Below, piece by piece: positions 16,553 through 24,160 of a DNA stretch of 51,734 nt. The stretch's first letter is position 1. Each line of letters opens with the position of its first letter. The stretch is from Oscillospiraceae bacterium (GTDB lineage Bacteria; Bacillota; Clostridia; Oscillospirales; Oscillospiraceae). Location: NCBI GenBank assembly GCA_902799075.1, contig CADBYZ010000011.1, positions 1 to 51,734 of the forward strand, read 5' to 3'. Position numbers and translations under genes: made by a program. The notes beneath the pieces are model-generated. The model did no database searches and was not told the origin of the DNA. It saw nothing but the letters and a program-made list of their open reading frames with translations.

Positions 16553-17263
16553 TTACTGATATACAAACTCCATGCGGAAAATCTTTTTCTCCGTGTCGCC
16601 GCTGACGCGGTAGGTATCGCCCTCGTGCTCGACCGTGACGCGCAGCTCGTCGCCGAGGCGCGCTTCGTTTGCGTACTCCACCGCGATCGAGCGCAGGGGA
16701 CGGCCCTCTGCCGCCGACTTGATGCGGTCCTCGGCGAGGTCAAAGTAGCGGGTGTTGTTCATGTGACCGTTTAAGTCCACATAGCTGTAGGGCACCGTAA
16801 AGGCGGAAAGCTGCCCCTCCTTTGCCCGCGGCGGCGGAGAGGGCAGGGCGATCTCATTGCCGGTCTTCTCGCCCTCAATGACGATGCCGTAGCGGTCCGG
16901 GAAGACCATGCGGCGTGTCTCCTGATCCACCAGGGCCCAGAGCGCGCTTACGCTGACGAGGGCGTTGCCCGCCTCGTCCAGCACCCGGTAATAGCGCGGA
17001 AAGAGCAGGTGCATCGTGTCGCCGGGCCAGGACTCGAGTGCGATCACCTCGTCGTATTCGGGCATGCGTTCGATCACCGCCCGCTGGAGCGTGACCATCC
17101 AGAGCAGGCCCCGGTCAAGGGTCATCTCGCGGCCCATGCCGAGCTCCTCCGTGTGACGGATGGACGCCTCCTGCATCAGCTCAAAGAGCACCGATGTGCG
17201 AAGCCTCCGGTGCAGCTCCACGTCCTTGTTGCGCAGACGGAGCGTGGTTGAAAAGACGCTCAT
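16553..17263 (-). CDS. Acyl-ACP thioesterase (double hotdog, FatA/FatB type)
   Basis: A 236-residue protein with two hotdog halves. The first carries LFELMQEASIRHTEELGMG and the second YSYVDLNGHMNNTRYFDLAED, whose Asn/His/Asn-Asn signature marks the active half of bacterial acyl-ACP thioesterases. It releases fatty acids from acyl carrier protein. ATG 17263 overlaps the stop of the carrier-protein gene by 4 bp (ATGA), so translation is coupled and the adjacent carrier is the probable partner. It is shorter than plant FatA/B, as usual in bacteria. Confidence 0.9.
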   Translation of the reverse strand: MSVFSTTLRLRNKDVELHRRLRTSVLFELMQEASIRHTEELGMGREMTLDRGLLWMVTLQRAVIERMPEYDEVIALESWPGDTMHLLFPRYYRVLDEAGNALVSVSALWALVDQETRRMVFPDRYGIVIEGEKTGNEIALPSPPPRAKEGQLSAFTVPYSYVDLNGHMNNTRYFDLAEDRIKSAAEGRPLRSIAVEYANEARLGDELRVTVEHEGDTYRVSGDTEKKIFRMEFVYQ

Positions 17264-17511
17264 TTCTTCGGCAGGCGCTTCATGATGGCGTCCGCCACGT
17301 CGCCCATGGTGGAAAGCTTCTGCCACTGGCGCTCGGGGATGCGCACGTCAAAGATGGCCTCCAGCTTGCAGATGACAAGGATAAAGCCCATGGAGTCGAT
17401 GGCGGTCTCGGTGTTGATGACGGTGTTCTCGGTCAGCTCCGAGGTGGCGAGATCCGGCACGCAGTCGCGGATGACCTGGCGGATCTTTTCAAGTACTTCT
17501 TCTCTGGTCAT
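17260..17511 (-). CDS. Dedicated acyl carrier protein
   Basis: An 83-residue acidic helical protein with the phosphopantetheine site AIDSMGFILVICKLEAIFDV (Ser of DSM). Start ATG 17511 has GGAG upstream and overlaps the ligase stop by 4 bp. It lies in a ligase-carrier-thioesterase order with overlapping genes, unlike the housekeeping AcpP context of fab genes. The likely role is to hold an activated fatty acid while other enzymes act on it. Confidence 0.9.
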   Translation of the reverse strand: MTREEVLEKIRQVIRDCVPDLATSELTENTVINTETAIDSMGFILVICKLEAIFDVRIPERQWQKLSTMGDVADAIMKRLPKK

Positions 17512-18857
17512 AATGTCTCCATTTCCTGTTGGAGTTCCCAACGTTTGATCTTCCCTGTGGCTGTGCGCGGCAGGGGATGGCTGATTACATACACGCTTGC
17601 AAGCTGTCGTCCGCGCGGCTGGGCGGCCATCAGCGGGCGAAGCTTCTGTTCAATGTCCTTTGCGTCCGCCTCGCCGGAAAATACGAGGGCGGGTCTGCCG
17701 TTTTTGAGCGTCACCGCAAGCTCGGCGTGTCCCAGAGCCTGCATGATCGCGCCCTCATACTCCGGCAGGAAGAGCTTGGTGCCGTCCGGCAGAACCAGCA
17801 TGTCCTTCTTGCGGCCAGTGATGTGAAGGCGGCCTTCTTCGTCGAATTTCCCCAGATCGCCGCTGTACAGGACGCCGTCCTTCAAGACGGCCTCGGTGTC
17901 CGCGGGACGCTTGTAGTAGCCCTGCATCATGCAGGTGGGGGCCTGGATGAGGATCTCCCCGTCGTCGGCAATGGTGACGGTGTCATCGGGGCATACCTCC
18001 ATGGCGAAGGGATCACCGCCGATGCTGATGGCGACGCCGGAGCTGGTCTCGGTGAGACCGTAGCCAAAGCTCACGCGCAGGCCCTTTGCCCGGGCAGCGT
18101 CCAGCAGGGCCGGGGGACAGTCGCCCGCACCGACCAGCACGAGCCTGAGCTCCTCGTTGAGAAGCCCGCGCTGCAAAAGAAAGCCCAGCAGCAGCGGCAC
18201 CACCGACACGGCGGTGGGCTTATAAAACGCGCAGTCGTCGGCATAGTGCCGCGCACCGCGCCCGAGGGCGACGCAGGCCCCGCAGCTTAAGCCCCACAAA
18301 AGCCCGCACACAAAGCCGAAGACGTGGCCCAGCGGCAGGATGCACAAAAGCCGATCCTCCGGCGAAAGCGGCAGCTTTGCCCCGCCGTTATAGGCACTCT
18401 GGCACAGACTGTGATCGGTCAGCACGACGGCCTTGGCCTGCTCCGTCGTGCCGGAGGTGAAAAAGAGAAGCTTCCCGCCGCCGTCCTGTACGCCGTTTGT
18501 GAGGTACGGTTTCAGGTCCTCGCACAGATCCTCGTCGCCCCAGAGGCGGTCAACATCTGTGTATTGCAGGAGCTTTCCCAGCGTCTCGTCCGGCAGCGAG
18601 GCGTCGAGCATCACGGTCTGGAGCCCTGCCGAGGCGGCGGCAAAGATCTCCACGATACAGTCCCTGCTCCCGTCGGCGAGGATGCCGACGCAGCTGCCGC
18701 CGTCGGCTTTGAGCTGCCCGGCCCGCTGCTCGACCGCCTGCAGCAGTCCGGAGAAGCTGAGGGCCTTCTGCCCGTGATCGTCATAGAGCAGGGCAGGGGA
18801 GTCGGGCGTTTTCTCCGCCCAGTAACAGAGCATGTGATGGAAAGAATCGAAGCGCAA
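17508..18857 (-). CDS. Acyl-AMP ligase / acyl-ACP synthetase (adenylate-forming family)
   Basis: Class I adenylate-forming enzyme, about 449 residues, shorter than long-chain acyl-CoA synthetases. Core motifs: FFTSGTTEQAKAVV (A3), FGYGLTET (A5), YSGDLGKFDEEGRLHITGRKKD (A7-A8) and the catalytic lysine in PRTATGKIKRWEL (A10). I place the start at TTG 18857, because GGAGGTGAAAGC lies directly before it, whereas the in-frame ATG at 18887 has no ribosome site. It is translationally coupled to the downstream ACP gene, so it most likely loads a fatty acid onto that carrier. Divergent from a fatty-acid-isomerase-like gene. Confidence 0.88.
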   Translation of the reverse strand: MRFDSFHHMLCYWAEKTPDSPALLYDDHGQKALSFSGLLQAVEQRAGQLKADGGSCVGILADGSRDCIVEIFAAASAGLQTVMLDASLPDETLGKLLQYTDVDRLWGDEDLCEDLKPYLTNGVQDGGGKLLFFTSGTTEQAKAVVLTDHSLCQSAYNGGAKLPLSPEDRLLCILPLGHVFGFVCGLLWGLSCGACVALGRGARHYADDCAFYKPTAVSVVPLLLGFLLQRGLLNEELRLVLVGAGDCPPALLDAARAKGLRVSFGYGLTETSSGVAISIGGDPFAMEVCPDDTVTIADDGEILIQAPTCMMQGYYKRPADTEAVLKDGVLYSGDLGKFDEEGRLHITGRKKDMLVLPDGTKLFLPEYEGAIMQALGHAELAVTLKNGRPALVFSGEADAKDIEQKLRPLMAAQPRGRQLASVYVISHPLPRTATGKIKRWELQQEMETL

Positions 18858-18929
18858 GCTTTCACCTCCAGTACCGGTTTCGATCATTTAAAAAATCTTG
18901 ATAATAATATATCATAGCATCGCCGGATT

Positions 18930-19007
18930 GCAAAGGGCTTTTTGAGCAAAGTCTATAAAAATTTGACATTTTGATCGAATTGTATAATGCAATTTCCGGC
19001 CCTTTGC
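18930..19007. promoter_or_regulatory. Divergent control region of the fatty-acid gene cluster
   Basis: Between the ligase and isomerase genes lie TTGACA (18963-18968) with TATAAT (18983-18988), a short 14-bp spacer, for the rightward operon, and minus-strand TTGCAA with TATTAT 18 bp apart for the leftward one. A perfect 9-bp inverted repeat, GCAAAGGGC (18930-18938) and GCCCTTTGC (18999-19007), brackets the rightward promoter. The short spacer suggests a promoter needing an activator or tuned to be weak. The inverted repeat could be an operator pair; the regulator is not in the window. Confidence 0.55.
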
Positions 19008-19076
19008 TGTATCTTTAACATAGAAGGAAAATCCCTGAAAACACCTAAAAAACAAAACCATTTTTTGGAGGCAGCT

Positions 19077-20462
19077 ATGGACAAGAATACGCGCATCTGC
19101 ATCATCGGCGGCGGCCCTGCGGGCCTGTCCGCGGGCATGTACCTGGAACAGAAGGGCTACTTAAACTACACCATCCTCGAGCGCCTTGACCGCGTGGGCG
19201 GCAAGTGCTGGTCACCGACCTACAAGGGCCGCCGCTACGAGATGGGCGCCATCATGGGCGTACCCTCCTACTACGCCGTGCACGACGTGGAGGAGTTCTG
19301 CGGCATTACCCACGACGGCCCGAAGCTCAACCGCAACTACAAAAACGCCAAGGGCGACGTGATCGAGCCCTTCGAGCCCAAGAAGAACATCCTCAAGATC
19401 CCGCGTCTGCTCAGAATGAAAAGGCAGATCCGGAAGTTCGGCGAGCTGCTGGAGACCAAGTACCAGGGCTATGACCTCAACGGCCACCGCGGCGTCGCCG
19501 AGGGCCGCTACGACGGCTATGCCGTGACCCCGGGCCGCGAGCGCGTCCAGGGCATCAACCCCAACCTCAAGGATCTGGCTATGCCGTTCAAGGAGTTTTG
19601 CGCCAAGAACGGTGTCGACCTCGTGCAGGACGTGTGGATCGGACCCTACACCTCCTTCGGCTACGGCTACTTTGACGAGATCCCCGCAGCCTACGTGCTG
19701 AAGTATCTGGACTTCCAGACCACCATGAACTTCGTCAAGGTCAACCTCTGGACCTGGAAGAACGGCACCCAGTATATCTGGGAGCAGCTCAACGACCACC
19801 TCAAGAACCCCGCCCGCCTCAACTCCAACATCGAGAAGGTCGAGCGCCGCGACGGCAAGGTCTACGTCACCGTCAACGGCGAGGTCGAGGAGTACGACAA
19901 GATCATCGTCACCGCGCCCCTCTACATCCCCAACAAGCGCACCGACGGCCAGAAGGGCATGGTCGAGTACTTCGACGCCCGTGACGACGAGAAGAAGCTC
20001 TTCTCCCGCATCGACTACGAGCGCTACGATGTGCAGGCCTTCCTCACCAAGCCCGAGAACCATCCCGAGATCTCCTACTATGTCTTCGACAACATGGTGC
20101 CTGAGAAGCTCGGCCATCTGATGGTCTACTACCGCCGCTGGAGAGACGAGATCGACCAGGTCATCACCACCTACGCCCTGCGCAAGCACCGCAACAGCGC
20201 CGAGATCCCCTACGAGACCTGCCGCCAGATGGTGCAGGACGACCTCAAGACCATGCACAACCCCGCCGAAGAGGTCATCAACGAGTGGTCCGTGTACTAC
20301 TTCCCCCATGTCTTCTCTGCCGACTATGCCGACGGCTGGTACGACAAGGTCGAGGCCATGCAGGGCAAGTACGACACCTTCTATGCCGGCGAGGTCATGA
20401 GCTTCGGCGACATGGACGAGACCGCCGAGTACTCCCGCGAGCTCGTCGAGAGATTCTTCTGA
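19077..20462 (+). CDS. FAD-dependent polyunsaturated fatty acid (linoleate) isomerase homologue
   Basis: From memory, this protein matches the P. acnes polyunsaturated fatty acid isomerase PAI, which converts linoleic acid to 10E,12Z-conjugated linoleic acid, over its whole length. Shared features: N-terminal FAD motif IIGGGPAGLSAGMYLEQ, LERLDRVGGKC, YEMGAIMGVPSY, TKYQGYDLNGH, the FGYGYFDEIPAAYVLKYLDF core, LWTWKNGTQ, HLMVYYRRW and C-terminal TFYAGEVMSFG. Length (461 residues) agrees. ATG 19077 has GGAGG 6 nt upstream; an open frame extends to 18987 with no ribosome site. It leads an operon with a saturase-like flavoprotein and an electron-transfer reductase. Activity on free acid or ACP-bound acid is not decided by sequence. 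Confidence 0.88.
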   Translation: MDKNTRICIIGGGPAGLSAGMYLEQKGYLNYTILERLDRVGGKCWSPTYKGRRYEMGAIMGVPSYYAVHDVEEFCGITHDGPKLNRNYKNAKGDVIEPFEPKKNILKIPRLLRMKRQIRKFGELLETKYQGYDLNGHRGVAEGRYDGYAVTPGRERVQGINPNLKDLAMPFKEFCAKNGVDLVQDVWIGPYTSFGYGYFDEIPAAYVLKYLDFQTTMNFVKVNLWTWKNGTQYIWEQLNDHLKNPARLNSNIEKVERRDGKVYVTVNGEVEEYDKIIVTAPLYIPNKRTDGQKGMVEYFDARDDEKKLFSRIDYERYDVQAFLTKPENHPEISYYVFDNMVPEKLGHLMVYYRRWRDEIDQVITTYALRKHRNSAEIPYETCRQMVQDDLKTMHNPAEEVINEWSVYYFPHVFSADYADGWYDKVEAMQGKYDTFYAGEVMSFGDMDETAEYSRELVERFF

Positions 20463-20490
20463 GACACCCCCTGATATTCCGCGTTTTACT

Positions 20491-20526
20491 CTTGGCTCTC
20501 CCCACGTCGGGGTGAGCCAAGTGAAT
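20491..20526 (+). terminator. Intra-operon hairpin
   Basis: CTTGGCTCTCCCC (20491-20503) pairs with GGGGTGAGCCAAG (20509-20521), followed by a short T-run (AATTTT). It lies between the isomerase and saturase-like genes and may attenuate or stabilise the transcript. Confidence 0.6.
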
Positions 20527-20556
20527 TTTCATAAATCCTTTTGAAAGGACAACAAC

Positions 20557-22110
20557 ATGAAATTCTATAAAGACCATTATGATGTGGTCATCATCGGCGG
20601 GGCGCTGGCGGGCATGTCTGCCTGCCTGCAGCTGCAGGCCTGGGGCATCAAGGATATCCTCATCCTTGAAAAGCACAACATGCCCGGCGGCCTTGCCACC
20701 GACTTTGTGCGCAACGGCTTCGAGATCGAAGCCACCCTGCACGAGATGATGTCCATCGGCCAGCCCAACAAGCGCCTCAAGGTCGGCCAGTTCTTTGACG
20801 ACATGGGCGTGAAGGTCGACTGGCTGCCGGTCAAGGAGTGCTACCGCGTGGCGCTGCCGAACTCCGGCATCGACAAAATCCTGCACCACGACTATGACGA
20901 CACCTACACCACCGTCGCCCGCGAGGTCAACGAGGTCTGCCCCGGCACCTATGAGAAGGTACATGAGCTGATGCTTCTCTGCCGCCGCGTCTACGACAGC
21001 ATGAACTACCTGTCCACCCACCCGATGAGCAAGCCCATGATGCTCTTAAAGCACCCGGACTTTGTCAAGACCGTCGGCTACACCGCCACCGAGGTCATCA
21101 ACACCTTCGACCTGCCGAAGAAGGCCGTCGAGATGCTGACCCCGTACTGGATCTACGTCGGCAACCGTATGGACGATCTGCCCTTCACCATCTACGCTTT
21201 CCTGATGGCCGACTACTTCACCGGCTCCTATGTCTGCCGCGGCTTCAGCCATGAGATGAGCATGAAGCTCCAGGCCAAGTGCGAGGAAAACGGCGCGCAG
21301 TACGAGTTCAACCAGGAGGTCGAGAAGATCCTGGTCAAGGACGGCAAGGTCTGCGGCGTGCGCACCGCGCGCGGCGATGAGATCCACTGCGACTACGTCA
21401 TCTCCGGCCCCTACCCCAACAGGGTCTACAGCCAGATGATCGAGCCGAAGTCCGAAGTGCCCGAGGGCGCCATCCGCATGATCAACAACCGCAAGCTCTC
21501 GGTCGTGCCCGTGTCCGTCATCATGCTGATTGAGGGCACGCCGGAGGAAAACGGCATCATCAACTACTCCACCTTCTCCGGCTCCACCATGGACACCAAC
21601 AAGATCTGGGAGAACTACTCCAACCTCACCGAGCCCTATAACTACATCACCACCATCTGCTTAAACTACGCAAATCCCGGCCTGCCCGAGGGCTACACTC
21701 AGCTTTCCATCACGGCTCTGGTCCCCTCCAAGCCCTTTGAGAGCGTCAAGGAGGAGGAGTACCACGATCTCAAGCGCCGCCTTGCCAAGGAAATGATCGA
21801 CGAGTGCATCAAGATCACCAAAGTGGACTTCACAAAACGCATCACCGAGATCGAGGTCACCACGCCCATGACCGTCTCCCACTATGTGGGCGCGTGGAAG
21901 GGCAATATCTACGGCTACCTCCACTCCATGGAGGACCACGCGGTGGCGAGACTGCAGATGAAGGAGAAGGATCACTTCATCGACGGCCTTGAGTTTGCCG
22001 GCGCCCACGGCATGTCCGGCGACGGCATGGGCCCGCAGATCACCAACGGCCGTGCGGCGGCGAAGGCCGTCAAGGAAGATATGGAGAAGAAAAAGGAGGC
22101 GAAGAAATGA
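20557..22110 (+). CDS. Retinol-saturase / phytoene-desaturase-like flavoprotein
   Basis: A 517-residue FAD protein with dinucleotide-binding motif VVIIGGALAGMSACLQLQ, ILEKHNMPGGLATDF and the C-terminal FAGAHGMSGDGMGPQITNGRAAA that closes the FAD site in the CrtI/RetSat superfamily. This superfamily contains desaturases, isomerases and saturases of polyenes; RetSat reduces a double bond in a conjugated polyene. Downstream, overlapping by 4 bp, is an NAD(P)H-dependent reductase with a 2Fe-2S domain, which would supply electrons for reduction. I infer a saturase acting on the conjugated fatty acid made by the preceding isomerase. A second isomerase or a desaturase is the alternative. Confidence 0.8.
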   Translation: MKFYKDHYDVVIIGGALAGMSACLQLQAWGIKDILILEKHNMPGGLATDFVRNGFEIEATLHEMMSIGQPNKRLKVGQFFDDMGVKVDWLPVKECYRVALPNSGIDKILHHDYDDTYTTVAREVNEVCPGTYEKVHELMLLCRRVYDSMNYLSTHPMSKPMMLLKHPDFVKTVGYTATEVINTFDLPKKAVEMLTPYWIYVGNRMDDLPFTIYAFLMADYFTGSYVCRGFSHEMSMKLQAKCEENGAQYEFNQEVEKILVKDGKVCGVRTARGDEIHCDYVISGPYPNRVYSQMIEPKSEVPEGAIRMINNRKLSVVPVSVIMLIEGTPEENGIINYSTFSGSTMDTNKIWENYSNLTEPYNYITTICLNYANPGLPEGYTQLSITALVPSKPFESVKEEEYHDLKRRLAKEMIDECIKITKVDFTKRITEIEVTTPMTVSHYVGAWKGNIYGYLHSMEDHAVARLQMKEKDHFIDGLEFAGAHGMSGDGMGPQITNGRAAAKAVKEDMEKKKEAKK

Positions 22111-23297
22111 GCATCACGGTCAAAGGATTTTTCCAGGACATCGGCGGCGCGTCCCGCGTCGTCAAGCTCAGAGAGGAAAACTTCGCCAAGGGCTCCCCGA
22201 TCCCCGATCCCCATGATCCCATCCGCGAGGTGGCGGATCTGCTGCACCCGGAGCACATGACCTTCAAGGTCGTGGATATCCGCGAGGCCTCCCCCAGCTC
22301 CCGCATCTTCCGCTTTGAGTCCGCCGACGGGCACATCCCCGTCTTCCAGAGCGGCCAGTATGTGAACTTCCGCCTCAAGATCGGCGAGAGCGTCCTGTCC
22401 AGACCCTACACCATCTCTTCCGCCCCCTTTGAGGCCAGAGGCGAGCACCCCTTCTTTGAGATCACCGTGCGCCGCAACGTCCCCTATCTCGTCCCCGACT
22501 ACCTGTTCGAGAACGTCAAGGTGGGCGACACCCTCGAGGGCGCGCTGCCCTTCGGCTTCTTCTACTGGGAGCCTCTGCGCGACTCCAAGGAGCTGGTTGC
22601 CCTGGCGGGCGGCTCGGGCATCACCCCGTTCCACTCCATGGCCAAGGAGATCGCCTACGGCAAGATGAAGGGCGTCAAGCTCACCATCCTCTACGGCTCC
22701 GTCAAGGCAAACGACATCGTCCTCAAGGACGAGCTTGACAAGATCGAGGCCGCCTGCCCCGATGTGAAGGTCGTGCACGTTCTCTCCGACGAGCCCGACT
22801 GGTCCGGCGAGAAGGGTTTTATTAGCCGCGAGATCATCGAGAAGTACTCCACCCCCGACTGCACCTACATGTTCTGTGGCCCGCTGCCCATGTTCCGCTT
22901 CGTCAAGAAGGCCCTGGACGACATGGGCATCCCCGTGCGCCGCTTCCGCCACGATGTGGTCAACAACCCCGCCGACGTCTCCACCCTGCCGGGCTACCCC
23001 AAGGGCACCGAGACCAAGACCTTCAAGATCACGGTCGTGCGCGGCATTCATGAGGATGTGATCGACGCGAAGGCCTCCGAGCCCGTGGCCGTCGCTCTTG
23101 AGCGCGCGGGCATCGCCATCGACACCCACTGCCGCAACGGCGAGTGCGGCTTCTGCCGCAGCCACCTGCTCTCCGGCGACATCTTTGTCTCCCCTGTGGG
23201 CGACGGACGGCGCATGATGGACAAGGAGATGGGCTGGTTCCACGCCTGCTCCTCCTGGCCGCTGACCGACCTCAAGATCAAGATCCCCATCATGTAA
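22107..23297 (+). CDS. NAD(P)H-dependent flavin reductase with C-terminal 2Fe-2S ferredoxin domain
   Basis: A 396-residue electron-transfer protein. Residues about 50-150 form the FAD domain (RPYTISSAP). Residues 165-290 are the NAD(P) domain (LAGGSGITPFHSM and MFCGPLPMF). Residues about 310-396 form a plant-type ferredoxin with ligands in CRNGECGFC and a fourth Cys in FHACSSW. The layout resembles oxygenase or phenol-hydroxylase reductases. It overlaps the saturase-like gene by 4 bp, so that protein is its likely electron acceptor. An unusual N-terminal extension of about 45 residues precedes the FAD domain. Confidence 0.9.
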   Translation: MSITVKGFFQDIGGASRVVKLREENFAKGSPIPDPHDPIREVADLLHPEHMTFKVVDIREASPSSRIFRFESADGHIPVFQSGQYVNFRLKIGESVLSRPYTISSAPFEARGEHPFFEITVRRNVPYLVPDYLFENVKVGDTLEGALPFGFFYWEPLRDSKELVALAGGSGITPFHSMAKEIAYGKMKGVKLTILYGSVKANDIVLKDELDKIEAACPDVKVVHVLSDEPDWSGEKGFISREIIEKYSTPDCTYMFCGPLPMFRFVKKALDDMGIPVRRFRHDVVNNPADVSTLPGYPKGTETKTFKITVVRGIHEDVIDAKASEPVAVALERAGIAIDTHCRNGECGFCRSHLLSGDIFVSPVGDGRRMMDKEMGWFHACSSWPLTDLKIKIPIM

Positions 23298-23307
23298 GCA
23301 TAACAGA

Positions 23308-23351
23308 TAATCCCTTGCGGACACAGTATCCTGTGCCCGCAGGGGATTTTG
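23308..23351 (+). terminator. Terminator of the isomerase operon
   Basis: AATCCC..GCGG.CACAG pairs with CTGTG.CCGC.GGGGATT (23308-23347), followed by TTTTG. It separates the operon from the ATP-cone gene. Confidence 0.75.
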
Positions 23352-23377
23352 CGCAAAATCCGAAAGGAGCGTTCAAA

Positions 23378-23641
23378 ATGCAAGTTACCAAGAAAAACGG
23401 AAAAGTCGTTGTGTTCGACGACGAAAAGGTTGTTGCCAGTATCCTCAAGGCCAATGCCGAGGTGCCGAGTGAGGCCATGACGCGCAAGACCGCGCAGCGC
23501 TACGCAAGCGAGGTCTTTGACCGCCTGACCGACCGCTCGGAGATCATCACGACCGCCGAGGTCCGCGACTGCGTGGCCGAGGTCCTGCGTGAAAAGGGCA
23601 GGCCCCACACCGCCGAGCATTATCTGGCGTACCAGAAGTAA
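23378..23641 (+). CDS. Stand-alone ATP-cone domain protein
   Basis: An 87-residue protein that is essentially one ATP-cone: VTKKNGKVVVFDDEKVVASI at the start, then AQRYASEVFDRL and HTAEHYLAYQK. The ATP-cone is the allosteric nucleotide-binding module of ribonucleotide reductases and of the repressor NrdR. Here neither a reductase nor a zinc-ribbon DNA-binding part is attached. ATG 23378 has AAAGGAG. A read-through partner role with nucleotide reductase elsewhere is possible; what it controls is unknown. Confidence 0.85.
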   Translation: MQVTKKNGKVVVFDDEKVVASILKANAEVPSEAMTRKTAQRYASEVFDRLTDRSEIITTAEVRDCVAEVLREKGRPHTAEHYLAYQK

Positions 23642-23668
23642 GACGAGCGTTCAATAGAAACGTTGGAA

Positions 23669-23705
23669 AAGGACCTGGCTTGTCCGGCGGACAGGTCAGG
23701 TCCTT
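23669..23705 (+). terminator. Hairpin after the ATP-cone gene
   Basis: AAGGACCT (23669-23676) pairs with AGGTCCTT (23698-23705), with inner pairing of TTGTCC with GGACA. No clear T-run follows, because the accessory region begins 3 bases later; a T-run may have been lost at that junction. Confidence 0.55.
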
Positions 23706-23707
23706 CG

Positions 23708-23775
23708 TGGTCCGAGTGTTCATAACGGACTCAATCGAAATGAAATAATCCCGGCAGCGGGCACACATATTCCAA
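23708..23775 (+). repeat. Direct repeat, copy 1; left att-like boundary of the accessory region
   Basis: A 68-bp sequence repeated at 28508-28575 with about two mismatches and exactly 4800 bp apart. Its first 11 bases, TGGTCCGAGTG, equal the plus-strand image of the 3' end of tRNA-Pro (35624-35634). It also holds CGAGTGTTCATAACGGA, which recurs on the minus strand just past the tRNA at about 35604-35620. Confidence 0.85.
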
Positions 23776-23845
23776 ACTTTTTCATCGGTACATTCGAGTT
23801 CTCGGAAGCCTTGCTCTACAATGGACGCAAAGGAGGCCGAATGAT

Positions 23846-23992
23846 ATGAGAGTATAGAAATGCTATCTGTATCTGACCAATACCGAATGGCGAATGATGT
23901 TGCCGGCGCTGAACAGCCTGCGCAGCAAGCTGATCGCCCGGGGCAGATACACCGATGCAGTCGATGAGATCATCATGAAACTGGTGGGATAA
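23846..23992 (+). pseudogene. Small mobile-element ORF with an early stop
   Basis: The frame reads ATG AGA GTA TAG, then continues openly as YLYLTNTEWRMMLPALNSLR and GRYTDAVDEIIMKLVG. This is the small conserved protein often found in Firmicutes conjugative or serine-recombinase elements. The TAG at 23855-23857 breaks it; one base change (to GAG) would restore it. The preceding frame ends LLYNGRKGGRMI and may be the tail of another element gene. Confidence 0.6.
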
Positions 23993-24002
23993 GGAGCGTG
24001 CT

Positions 24003-24134
24003 ATGAACCAATTCAAAACAGACCTGCGTCTCTTTATACCGGAGCCTTATGGAAATAGGCGCGCAGAGATTCTGCGTGAGACGTGTTTTCAGCGTTTCGT
24101 ACCGAAAACGCCGCAGAAACTGCGGCTTTCGTGA
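24003..24134 (+). CDS. Small ORF associated with the element remnant
   Basis: A 43-codon ORF beginning MNQFKTDLRLFIPEPYGN, with AAGGAG 6 nt before ATG 24003 and overlapping the tail of the previous small ORF region. No family is recognised. It probably belonged to the same mobile element; it may be decaying. Confidence 0.4.
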   Translation: MNQFKTDLRLFIPEPYGNRRAEILRETCFQRFVPKTPQKLRLS

Positions 24135-24160
24135 CTAAAGAACGAAATCACGAAATAGTA

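Noticed and set aside
16536-16743. Longer N-terminus for the HIT protein
   Set aside because: The added residues are Arg/Ser-rich shadow sequence of the thioesterase gene, and the ribosome site AAAGGAAG fits ATG 16536.
18857-18887. ATG 18887 as the start of the acyl-AMP ligase
   Set aside because: No ribosome site precedes it, whereas GGAGGTG sits just before TTG 18857, and the extra residues (MIETGTGGES) encode the Shine-Dalgarno itself.
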